NCBI RefSeq assembly: GCF_030704535.1
Contig: NC_081811.1
Span: forward strand, 3,054,501-3,118,500
Direction of reading: 5' to 3'
Source of the DNA: Vitis vinifera
Lineage: Eukaryota; Streptophyta; Magnoliopsida; Vitales; Vitaceae
Length of the DNA: 64,000 nt
Numbering within the stretch: the stretch's first letter is position 1; each line of letters starts with the position of its first letter. Below, in pieces: positions 32,509-44,154 of this stretch. Under the pieces are notes generated by a model. The model saw nothing but the letters and a program-made list of their open reading frames with translations, was not told the origin of the DNA and made no database searches. The translations under genes were made by a program, and so were the position numbers.

Positions 32509-35048
32509 CTTGAGTAAATTCTGGAATTGCAAAGAATAGCCAGGAAGAAGCGGCAGCTTTCCCTCTCTAAGATTCAAAAACCGATATCGTGATTCAGGCA
32601 AATGTGAGCCTCTAATAAGTTCATAGATAGCAGCTCCCAAGGAGAACATGTCAACGTTGTCAAGATGGTCATACTTGTCATTCAAGATTTCTTGTGGCAT
32701 ATAACGTGCATCACCTTTCATCAATTGGAAGGCTTCTATCAAGAAGAGTTGCACAACCAAAATCACCAAGTTTGTAAACACCATCTTTGACATAAATGTT
32801 ACCAGGTTTCACATCTAGGTGAGCTATTCCTTTCTCATGTGTAAATTGCAAGGCCTTGGCAATCTGTAGATAAATTTCAAGTGAAAAGATGTTAACAATA
32901 ACTGAAAACTAAGGTCCTAGTAGATATTCAGATGTTCCAGTTTCCAGTTTCCATAGCATTTTGGGCACACCATTAGAAATGGAGTCATCAAAACAAAAAT
33001 GGAGCCAGAAAAAAGATTAGATTTATCACAAAATAAAATATTTTAAAAAAAAATTAAAGAAAAACAAACAAACAAACAAAAATGTGGTGTCACTTCTTGA
33101 CACCCTGTAACTGGTCACAAATTACAAGAAATAGATTTGTTATACACAATATGGAAATAAAGTAAAAATAACTTGAAATGCCACAGTAAACTACTAGATA
33201 CAATTTATCAGGAAACAAATTTAGGACAGAGTCTAAGAGAAGGGTAGGAAAATTGTTGATTGAGTACTCAAAATATCTATAGGTGCTCTATATATGAAAT
33301 GAATATTTATTATTTTTACTTGAAATGCCATGGTAAACTACAAGATACAATTTATCAAGAAACAAATTTAGGACACAGTCTAAGAGAAGGGTAGGAAAAT
33401 TGCTGATTGAGTACTCAAAACATCTATAGGTGCTCTACATATGAAATTAGTATTTATCTGGCACATTAGGCCTTTGCCATAAAAGAAATTAGAACAGACA
33501 ATTGATTTTGGGCCTTTGGTTTTGTTCTGCTACTTTAGGTAGCAGTTGTCCAAAATCATCCTCTTACTTCGACTCTCAGCATACTCTCTTCTATGGGTCG
33601 CTCCAGTATACATTAGGTCTTTGTCATAAAACAAAATTAGCTTAGTCGGTTGGTTTTAGGCTTTTGTCTTTGTTTTCCTACTTTAGGCGGTGGTTGTCCA
33701 AAATCATCCTCTTGACTCTTGGCATACTCTCTTCTAAGGGTCATTCTTATAATCTGTTCTCTACATGTACCATATGTTACATCATATCACTTATGGACTC
33801 ATTTTTATGACATGGGAGTCACATATGTATCCTTGAAAAAATACATATCAACCTTATGCATAGGTTCCAGGACTTCCCCTTCTGTGAACAAGTGAGAAGA
33901 TCTCTTGATGGATAAGCTGTGATCACAAAGTGTAGTAACCTACAATCATTTCATGAGAGGAACAAAGGAAAAATGCTGATTTTGGTTAGGAAATGAACAA
34001 TGCCAAATTTGTGGAGAAGAAATTGTAAAAAGTGTAAAACTTATGAAAGATTTTATACAGACCTAAAGCTGCCAAAGCTTGAACTTCCATCAAAGCTTTC
34101 CTCCTGCAGATATTATTGCATAAGAAAGCTGCTCAGACAAATACTACAAATACCAAGCATGAAGAAGCTACCTTTCTGTGTCTTGATGCAATGGTCTTGT
34201 GCTATGTTTCACTGCATACATGCAACCATCAATTCTCTTCAGAACCTTGAAAACACGACTGAAGTTCCTGTCACCGATTTGATGGGGAAAAAACATTTTA
34301 ATTGCAAAATATCCAAGCCCCAAAAGCTTGACCATATAGATTGTGAATACTATAAAAAAAAAACCTAATACTTCCACTTAAGTATAGAAATACTTGGGGT
34401 TTGGTTAGATACCTCAATCTCATGGAAATCTGTGTGATATCGGGAAAGGCTATCTCCACCAATAAGTGCAGGGAAAAAACCTGTAGATTGCAGCCTTATT
34501 CAATTAAACCCAAGATATAAAAATGAAACCAGAACAGACACTATGATAATCAGCAGTAACCCCACCCAACCCCCAACTAAGTTAAAGAAAAAGGAACGAG
34601 AAGTTCCTGGAGATATCAGATGATAAGAAGATAATACTACGACTCTAAATATTTCTTAACTTTGTGATGCAATATCCGAATGATACAATCCACTCTATTC
34701 TTCATGAGCTCATAAATGAATCCATTTGTTGATTTATAGCATTACATAGATGAATTAAATTTTTCATTCTTCAGCACTATAATGTAAAAAATAAACGAAT
34801 TGTCCCCAATTTCAGTGAGTTTTGCACAGATACAAAAATAATAATCAAATTGAGCTTGCAATTCTCCAATCAAAATACGCCATTCAAAAACGTGAAATTT
34901 ACCAGAAGAAGTCTTGGCTCAGAATGAAATCTTTGTTATCGACATCATCGTCGATGTTGTCGGCGGCGGTTACGGATTCCAGAAGATTCTGGAAGCGAGA
35001 AACTTGACCTAGCTGAACCGTCAAATGCCTTCCTAGGGTACCCTTCAT
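32509..35048 (-). pseudogene. WEE1: WEE1-type cell-cycle kinase pseudogene, 5' and middle exons
   Basis: WEE1 phosphorylates the inhibitory tyrosine of cyclin-dependent kinases. Recognisable exons: 35,048-34,903 (HLTVQLGQVSRFQNLLESV, then DFILSQDFFW), 34,480-34,413 (GGDSLSRYHTDFHEIE), 34,286-34,172 (NFSRVFKVLKRIDGCMYAVK), 34,103-34,063 (KALMEVQALAALG) and 32,863-32,509 (GIAHLDVKPGNIYV, LGDFGCATLLDRS, GDARYMPQEI). Defects: the second N-terminal exon and the exon between ALAALG and the HLDVKP exon are missing, the glycine loop reads GDRNFS, the acceptor before it lacks AG, and a one-base insertion near 32,722 shifts the frame just before GDARYMPQ. The last exon is not here; a copy lies at 56,399-56,497. 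Confidence 0.88.
33171..33460. repeat. 146-bp tandem duplication in a WEE1 pseudogene intron
   Basis: ACTTGAAATGCCA starts at 33,171 and again at 33,317, and the following about 140 bases match closely, including AAGAGAAGGGTAGGAAAATT in both copies. The adjoining 33,475-33,760 also shows a weaker internal duplication around GTTGTCCAAAATCATCCTCT. Confidence 0.85.
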
Positions 35049-36665
35049 TTCGTTCCTCTGTCTCCTCCTACTGCTTCTCTCTAGGTTTTTCTCTTTATCA
35101 ACAGAGCTCTCCCTCTCTCTCTCTCTCTCTCTCCTCTCACTAAAACTCTCTCTGTAAATACGTTCCGAAAAAATGGAGGTTTTGAAATTTCGGGAATTAA
35201 AAAATAGTGAAAATTTAAAAAATGCGCGAGTTTGGCAGAGATTGTATGAATCCAGTATTGTTGAGCTTAAAATGCACCCCGCATCTCCTTTTGACACGTT
35301 TCCAAATTTGGGGATTGAGGAAGTGGGAGAGTATTCAACGGTTTGGATTGGTTCTTGTGGTGAAGCAATTTATGATGGTAGCGTACCGCGTCAGCCTTGT
35401 AGTTTTGTGGTTATATTGATTTGATACTTCCAAGGCAGTGCGGTTGTAGTGGGCCGAAGCATAAAGCCCACTACAAAGGACGGCCCACAAATTTCAAATT
35501 GCTTTTGTGTATGGCAGGCAAAGTTGCTGTCTAAATATGACAACTCTTTCGTCGTTAATTTTTTTAAATTATTTTTATTATAAACTGTATTATAATGTTT
35601 AATTTTTTTTCCAACAATCATTTTAGAATCATATAAATTGTTAAAAATCTATTGAAATAAAAAATAAATTAGTTAAAATTTGATTAGAATTCTTTTTCTT
35701 TTTTGGTTCTTTTCTTCTAGTTAAACTTTATTTTTAAATTAATAAATTATAAAATAATGTTAAATATTTTTAATTAATTATTGACTTATTAGATATAATT
35801 TTTATTTATTTATTTATATGAAAATTTTCATGTGATGAACTCTCATTTATTAGGAAATTATGAAAACTGTAATTTTTTTAATTTTTATGATCTTAAAATT
35901 CTCAAATGGACCTTAATTTGAATGTTATTAATTATTAATTTATTTTTTATTACTGTTGTATACTGTATGTAAATAAGTAGTCTTCATCCTTAAAAAAAAT
36001 TATTTTGTTTATTTGTATTTTAGAATAAAGATATTTGAAAAACAATTAATTAAAATAAAATTAATTTAATAAATTGTAGAACATCCTAAAATACCAAAAT
36101 TTACTCCGTTGTTGTTTCATATAATAAAGAAAAATATTTGAAAATTAGTAATTTAATATATTTCTAAATATCCTAAAATATCATAATTGGATTGTAATAC
36201 AAAAGTTTATAATGATGAATGATATGATAACTTAAAAAATTGGTAATAAGATGGTAATTAGGATTTCTAATTATGTTCAGTTAAGTAAAAAACATAAAGT
36301 TTTTTTATGTCAAATTCTATTTATTAGTAATTACTCCGTGTTGTGTGTGTATATATATATATATATATATCAAATTTAGAAAATTGTGAATTTTTTTATA
36401 TTGACTTTTTATCCAAATTAACTAATTTTTATTTTATTAAATTTATGTTTTTAGTAATAATTTTTTGGAAAATAAAGAAAATGACAAAAAAAGATTAATT
36501 ATATTCTTTTATTTCTTAGGATAACTTTATTAATTTATGACAAATTTATTTTTGAGTCAAATGTATAAAATTTAAGTATGACCTAGTTTTTTATTTTTAA
36601 AATAAGAAACTTTTGTACAAAAGTAGAGATATTAATGAGTCATTGAACTATCCATATGGTTGAGA
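35049..36665. other. WEE1 5' flank and AT-rich intergenic DNA
   Basis: A CT-dinucleotide tract at about 35,110-35,140 lies just upstream of the WEE1 start, as in a plant 5' leader. From 35,480 onward the sequence is A/T-rich with a short (AT)n tract near 36,350-36,370. I see no gene. Confidence 0.5.
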
Positions 36666-36673
36666 GTTCTTAC

Positions 36674-37008
36674 CAATGTTTTTAGAATCGAACCGAATAT
36701 TGAACCGAAAAAATTACTGGTTCACGGTTCACTAATCGGACCGGTAGTCAAACTGGTAATGTCATAAATATATATTTTATATATTTATTAAAAATAAAAA
36801 TAATTATAAAATATTTAAAATATATAATTAAAAATTAAATAATATTTACAATATTATTTATTCATTTTTATATACATGTATTAATGGTTTAAATTTATTA
36901 AACAAAATATATACAATATTTAAATACGACAATATATTCAAAATGGTAACTAAAAAAAAAGTTGTATTTATATATGAAAACAAATTGAAAATGAAAAAAA
37001 AAACATAT

Positions 37009-37053
<45 letters not shown>

Positions 37054-37563
37054 TGAAATAGACTATGTAGTTATTTTCTGTTAAAAATTAACACAAATGA
37101 GCTTGTGGTTCTAGGTTCAAACCCCCTTGTTGTAGTCCGTAGGAAAAAAGTTGATTTTTGCTTTTAAGTCCTTTTACCTTATCCCACATTGGAAGTAAGA
37201 GGAAAAATAAAGTGCTTTACAAATCTCTTCCCATGTAACTCAAGTTGGACAGTCAAGCCAAGTGGTTGTTGGGCCTTATGGCTCAACTCTTGATTAAGGG
37301 TCCATTTTACAGGATGGGTGTGGGCAATGAATGTTAGGCCGGGGAGAGGATACAATCCGTTTTGCCAAAAAAATGGGTAGGCCAACAATGTTGGGTCGTG
37401 AGGGAATGGACTAAAGTGGCCCACTTAGTCAAATAAAAGTTGGGGTGTTGAACCGTTCGGTTCTCCAAAAACCGTCCGGCCCGCTAATTGATAACCGGCC
37501 TAAAAGGGGGAACTGGATTGGAACGGTTGTACCGGCCGATTCGGTCCGGTTTTTAAAACACTG
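36674..37563. mobile_element. hAT-type MITE with 8-bp target duplication
   Basis: The inverted ends are CAATGTTTTTAGAATCGAACC (left) and CAGTGTTTTAAAAACCGGACC (right, minus strand). The flanks are GTTCTTAC at 36,666-36,673 and GTTCTTAT at 37,564-37,571, seven of eight bases identical, the duplication length expected of hAT elements. The interior has subterminal GGTTC/CCGGT words, an (AT)n tract at about 37,013-37,048 and no coding sequence. This is the best preserved member of the family seen at 395, 13,685 and 38,135 and inside the hybrid array. Confidence 0.75.
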
Positions 37564-38134
37564 GTTCTTATAACTTTGGCACAACACAATTATAAGGGGC
37601 ATGTTGTGCCACCGAGCTAATAGTTCATCATACAAGTCTTCCATTAAGGACCCACTATACCAAGAGCAAGAGAAACTTCATCATTATTTTGTCTTTTTTG
37701 GGCTTCTATGTCACCACATAAAAGGGTACAACATAATAATGACATGAGTTTGGTCTTACTTCACCTTATAGGTGGTGAATATGGTGATGGTCATTTTTGC
37801 AAATTGAAGCTTAAATAATGTAAGTGACAATATAGAAAATGATATAATAAAAATCAATATAAGAACAAATTGCAAATAAATAAAGAAAATGAGAGGGGGG
37901 AGGGGGAGGAGGGAATACAAACTCAAAATTTTACAGCAATTTGACACAACTCAACTTACATTTACTCTCCTCAAGTTTTCAATCGAGTGACAGTTTTTTT
38001 AACAAGGCTTCTAACTCAAACCTTCAAGTTTACAATGGACTATAGTTCCAATCAACTTTCTTGGACTTCTAGCTCCAAATACCTTTTTGGATTATTGTTT
38101 TAAATATACTTTATAACAAAAAATTTCAATATAA

Positions 38135-38216
38135 AGCATTGTTTTCATAATCAAACCAGTGACATCATAAATATATAATTTATATTTTAATAATATTAAA
38201 AATAATGATAAGAAAT

Positions 38217-38266
<50 letters not shown>

Positions 38267-38770
38267 TGTATGTATGTATGTATTTTGTTATTTTAAAATT
38301 TTTAAAACTATTATATTAATTAATTTATATTATTTTTATATTTATAATTAATAATTATTATACCAATAATGGTAGATATAAATATTTATATTTATTTAAA
38401 TGTTCTATATGATAAAAATTTAAAGATATATACATATTTTCCATGTTGTTGACCAAATAGCTGTGTAAGTTGGTGGTCAACCACTCGTTATGTAAACTAC
38501 ATGTCCTAGGTTTCAATTCCCCTCCATGTGAAGCTTATTTTATTATTATTAAGGCCTAACCTATCTCACATTGAAATTCCTACAAAGCATTTATGTAGTA
38601 TTTATACCTTCACATCACAAGAGAAAGTTAATTGCAATAGAATATAGTAAATGAGCTTGGAAGGAAGTGAGAAATGAGACAGTTCAAACTCTAGACGGTC
38701 TATTTCACCAAACCAAATCGAAAAGGCCATCAGTCGATGGTTAAACCGGTCGGTCCGATCATGTTTTCAA
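38135..38770. mobile_element. hAT-type element, shortened copy
   Basis: Corresponds to 395-1,378 in the partner duplication, with deletions of much of the left interior. It contains a compound (AT)n(GTAT)n microsatellite at about 38,215-38,282. Confidence 0.55.
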
Positions 38771-38886
38771 AACAATGAAATTAGGGTTGAATGATACACT
38801 AAAATGAAATGCAAGTTTAAAAGTAAATGCAGATCTAAAAACATTCTCTTAATGCTTCAAATATAGTTAAAAAACAATTTAGAACT

Positions 38887-40066
38887 TGTTAGCCCAAGGG
38901 TTCTCCTAATCGAGTTTTGATAATAACAAATCATGGTTAAGTGACTAATTGTTTTAAATGGTAAAGAATCTGAGGTATAAATTCAGAAATTCATCAAATG
39001 ACCAAATGGATACAAGATCAAGACTTTGGGAAGACTTTTGATCATAGGAAATGAATGTAAGATGAATGCATGGGTGCACTTAGGATTTTCATACCGTTTC
39101 ATGCATCTTAGAAAACTTGGTTTATCCTTTAAAACTTCGATTTCATTAAAACCCAAGTTTTAACAAATGTACCTTGGGCAAAAAGTTTTAAAATTGACAT
39201 ATTATTTCACCTAAAGACCTTGCCCAAGTGTTAGAAAAGAAAGGAATTGAAAAAGATAGGTTTTCGGGGCCAAAAGACTGAACCGGTCGAGACTCTGGCC
39301 AAACGGCTCAACCGGTTGTCCTTGTCCGGTCGAGGTCCAGTCGAGGAGTGCCAAAAACACTTTCTCTCATCCAGTAACTTCATCTTCCCAGTTGAGGTCC
39401 GGTCGAGACAACGATAACCTGCCAAACATTAAATGCTCTAACGACTAGTGAACCAGTTGAACCCTAGCTCGACCGGTCGAGGCTCTTTTTTGCTGTTTTT
39501 GGCTCCCGAGCTTAGAAACCTATAAATTGAGAGCTCCACTTCATTTATGAATAAGAGAACACTTGCAATCAATTGTCTACCTACCTGTTCTTAACCAAAA
39601 AGCTTTCATTTCTTTCTTAGTGCATTAAATCATCACTTGCATATCCTTTAATGCACTCTTGTGTGTCATCCTAGCTTTGTCTTGTATTTGAGTTATCTTT
39701 AAGCTAGGTTGAGGGATTCATTCTTGTAAAAACTGAGTGTTAAAGCCTTCAAGAGGTTTGAATCTTGAAGAGATTATGTAAGAGCCCATTAGAGCCGAAA
39801 TCCAAGTGTAAGAAGATTGGAAGCTTGGTTGAAGCTTCAAGTTAGTGGAACCCTTACTCATTTAGGAGATTGAGGAGAGTGGACGTAGGCAAGGAAGTTC
39901 TGAACCACTATAAAACACGAGTTTGAATTCTCTAACTCTATCTCTTTATTTTTGTTTATATTGTGCTAGAACTTGTTGTGTTTGAAAAGATATTAAAAAA
40001 CCTAATTCACCTCCCCCATCCCTTTTTGGGTGTTTTTCTTAATTAAGCATATCCTTTATTTTCTCA
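38887..40066. mobile_element. Solo LTR, TGTTAGCCC family, in the duplicated segment
   Basis: 1,180 bp, starting TGTTAGCCCAAGGG and ending TTTTCTCA. The flanks are GAACT (38,882-38,886) and TAACT (40,067-40,071), a one-base-off duplication. The partner copy near 1,480 has uninterrupted ATTTAGAGCTCTTTCTCG, the empty site. Confidence 0.8.
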
Positions 40067-40884
40067 TAACTCTTTCTTGTTCAATATAAGAGTTGAAAGC
40101 CACTAGATATAATTTGAGTATTGATTAACCAACCAATTGATCAACTACTAATCATCAAGGTTACCATTTCCCAACTAACTCAACCGATTGAGACTTAGCC
40201 TAACCTTGTTGAACCAAGGTTATGCCAGTGATTGGAGCTAAATATGTGCTCCAATATAATATAATTTATACAATATAAAAAGTTCAAATCATCAAACTTA
40301 ACTTAAATTGATGCTAAGATCCTAACTATGGATCTAACTTCCATTTTTGAACCTAATTCTAGATTTAAGGGGTAAAAAGAATGCTTAGTACAAATTTCAT
40401 TCTCAACCAAGGGAGTAGAAAATGTTAAATATACATAAATGAGAGACTTTGCTCTTGTGAACCATAAAAAGTCCAAATAAAAGCATAATGAGAAAACCAT
40501 AGGCATGAGATACTAGCAACGAATATTATGAAATGAGATAAAAGGCAAGCAATCATAATGAAAGAAGTTTGAAGCAAATACAATCAAATTCACATGGAAA
40601 TTTGGAACTCAAAAATTGGCCACAACAAGCACTCTAAATTTGAGGTGAAATTTAGAGTACTTTCCAAAGTCATTTTTGAGCATGTTATATTTCATTTCAA
40701 AGTTTGGGAAGTCAAGAGTCCAACACTTCATATTATGTGCAAATCAAAGCTGAAATGAAAAAGTTATGTGTGTTAGAAGCAAAGTAGTAGTAGGTAAGTT
40801 CAAAATTCAAAATGAATTATGAACTCACCATGGTGATTTCAAATTTGGCACTTTTTTTCCACTTATGAGTTCAAAATTGATTTG

Positions 40885-42216
40885 TGTTAAACTAAGGTTT
40901 GGTTAATCTCGATTTTGATGATAACAAAATAAGGTTTGAAACTAATGATTATATTTCAAGTATGATTAGGAAAGACGATTTCCAAAGTGGCAATTACAAA
41001 AATAAAATCAAGTCAAAGAGAAATCAATTAGAAAAAGAAGACCTCAAAGATAAGTGTTTTTCAAGACTTAAGTTTCATAGGATCTCTTTATAAAGTTGTT
41101 GGTGCACTAGGTCTTTCATGCATTACATTATTAATTTATGCACCAAAATCATCCAGAAGTAATTTTGTTTTAAATCCTTTAAAATCTGATGATTTCATGT
41201 TTTCAACTAAAACATTGTATTAAATATTTTTCAAACTTGTTTAAAAGGTTTTAAGTTGAAAATGATAGTTGTTGAGCCAAAAACAACTCAATCGGTTGAA
41301 CCAAATGAGGAATCGGTCGACCTATTTAGCTCAACTGGTCAAATGATACAAAAACTTTCTCTTTCTTCTATACGGTTGTTTAACTAGTTAAGGTTGAACC
41401 TCAACCGGTTGAAGTTTGGTCAAAGGGCGGTCAAGGTCCAACAGTCACTTGCCAAGTATTAAATATTAAAGGCTAGTCAATCGATTGACCCCCTACTCAA
41501 CCAGTCGAACCCCCAATGGCTAGTTTGGTCGTTTTCTTCTATAAAAAGGCTTCAATCTTTATTATTTCATGAGCTTAACCTTCCTAAACATTTCTTGAAT
41601 ATATTTGAGTCTTGGGCAAGTGTTTTTTAGTACACTATTATTTTAAAACTTGCATATCATTAGTGCATCATTCAATCCTATTTTTCTTGTATCATTTGAG
41701 CCTTAAAGTTTTGTACTAGGATTTTGTGAGATCATTTATTATCTTCATTTGTAAATCTATGAGAAGAAAAGTCTAAGTGTAAAGTATCACTTTGGGATTC
41801 TCAAGTGTGGGGTATCACTTGAGGGGTTGTTCAAGAGTGGGGTATCTCTTGAGAAGTGTAAAGGATACTTAGAGCCAAAAGTCCAAGAGGGTTGATTGGA
41901 CCCATAATTCAATTGTATTGTTTGAAGGTTTGTTTTGGAAGCCTTGAATTAGTGGAACCTCAAGCTTAGGATTGAAGCTAGAGGAGAGTGGACGTAGGTC
42001 GGGTTGCGCCGAACCACTATAAAATCTTGTGTTTGCATTCTCTTTTTCCTTACTCTCTTACCTTATATGCAATTATTTTTATATTATTTTATTATGTATT
42101 TGCATATAATTATCTCTTGCATTCACATAATTTAAATTTGCAAAAAGAGACTATCACCCTATTCACCCCCCTCTAGGGTGATTACCATAGGTTGGATTTG
42201 CCTAATTTTTCTAACA
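40885..42216. mobile_element. Solo LTR (TGTTAAAC...CTAACA) with perfect target duplication
   Basis: 1,332 bp starting TGTTAAACTAAGG and ending TTTTTCTAACA, flanked by ATTTG at 40,880-40,884 and 42,217-42,221. CACCCTATTCACCCCCCTCT lies 70 bases before the end, a motif I associate with the LTR ends of SIRE/Maximus-type Copia elements. The partner duplication at about 2,290-2,310 keeps the empty site TTGATTTGGAACTCACC. No internal region is present. Confidence 0.88.
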
Positions 42217-43900
42217 ATTTGGAACTCACCTCAATTTCGAATTCAACCATTGGTGATCAAGTTTTGAGCTCTAAAACATACCAAAAATGAGTTCCAAATG
42301 CCTCAATCTAATTCAAAATGCATTTTACTCATTTGGAACTCATAATATTTAGAGTTTTTTTTAGGTTTTTTTTTTATAATTTTTCTCCATAATAAGTGGA
42401 CAATGGAAGTGTATCACATGTTAGGATATTGAATTTATTAAACTCTTTTATTTCTAGGTTTTGAAGGAGGAAAAGAGGAAGATAGAATGTAGGGAGTGAA
42501 ATCTCCTCTTAAAAGTCTTTAATAGAGTTTTAGGTTTTCTTTTCTTTTTCAATCTTTCTATTTTATTTTCTTGGCAACCAAACATGGGTTGTAAAAAGAA
42601 ACCCTCTATCATGTTTGGCTAACTTGATTGATCCAAATCTGATAACATGATGAAGGTGAAGAATCCAAAGAAAAGTAGCAAGAACATGACAAAATATGGT
42701 TTTCTTTATGTTTTCAAGATTTAATTGATAAGAATAAATCTTTTACATGAGATCACTATAGATAAATTACAAATGATTCTTATCAAGATAGTAGTCATTC
42801 TTGAGAAGACATTGATCACTAATTACTATAATTTGGTCTTACTATTAACGAATTTAAGGGTCAAATCTACAAAAATGGATATAGGCTTTGATTGAATAAA
42901 ATTGAAAATCAAAATTGACCATCACCTATCATTGTGAGTTTGTGTTGGGGAATGATATAGTAGATTATTACCTAATACTAGTGATTTTTGGTAACTTTTG
43001 ATCATTAGTTATCTTAATCTTCTTTATCGTTATTTTTTCCTAAAATAAAGCTACAAGGAGTAGGAAATGTTAAAAAGTCAAACTTTGAACCAATAATTAA
43101 CTTTTAATCTCATTCACTTGATGGTTTTAGAAATATGTTTTAAAAAGAAAAAAAAAAGTTTTGGATGTAACATTAATCTTAGGATTCAATTTGGTTGTGG
43201 ATTGACTTTCATCCTAAACCCTAGATTTTATAATGCTATCCTTCTAAGAATTTGACACTAGATTATGAAACTCTCTAGAACATTCTTTTTTTAATTTGAT
43301 TTATTTCATTTAATATTCAAGCAATCTTTATTCTTATTTATTTAAATTAGGATTTTATTATCTTAAACAAATAATTAATCATTTTAATCTAAAAACAAAT
43401 AAACACATTATAGCTAATTCCAAAGGACCACACCCCAAAATATTACTAAGTCATGGTAATTCTATCTCTGTTTTTTCTTAGCTAGAGTTATCTTACAATA
43501 AAATTGAGCATTTTTTATCTCCTTAATTAGCTGAGTCTAACCAAATTAACTAGTTCTCTTGTACCTCAATGGATTGCACATTTTTAAGACCGAATTAAGG
43601 TTGGTAAACCTCGATTAATAGCTCCTCAATCTTTCAAAAACCTTTCAAAATATTTTACTCACATTAAAACTTAGATTTTTTCCTTACATCAATTGTTTTC
43701 ATCTAATTTATAAAAGAGTGCAAAACAATTTAGCACTTTAATGACTTTAGGTGCTTAAGTAAAAATGAAATGTAATATGAATTAATGAACCAATAACTTT
43801 ACAAACAGATCTTATAAAAATTAACTTTAAATACCATTTTTAAGGTCTTATCTTTATTATTGATTTATTTTCGACTTGATAATTGTTTTTATGAATATAT

Positions 43901-44154
43901 ATATATATATATTCCGCATCTAGTCCTTCACTAAAGACCTCTTTCTGTAGTTGCATTTTAACTAAGCCTCCTTGAAATTTTGTTTTCAATAATAATTTAT
44001 GTGTTGAATTTTGGCTATACATGCTTGTGAAGAGAAGTATTGTTGCTACAATTATTTAGCTATTCTCGCTAGGCACAACTGTTTTTTTTTTTTTTTTTTT
44101 TTTGTTTCGCTTGATGCTGATAAGACATTTTGTGATCATCTCTTTCTTCATGAT
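43901..44154. other. 3' flank of transporter gene copy A
   Basis: Contains a T tract of about 21 bases at 44,083-44,103 and sequence shared with the 3' flanks of the other copies (GAATTTTGGCTATACATGCTTG). It probably includes the 3' untranslated region; no polyadenylation site was assigned. Confidence 0.6.

Larger units (their letters stand above)
37733..43900. repeat. Segmental duplication, right copy
   Basis: Colinear with 1-4,015, but longer because it contains two solo LTRs (38,887-40,066 and 40,885-42,216). It contains no gene. After about 43,900 the similarity ends and the downstream flank of the first transporter gene begins. Confidence 0.85.
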
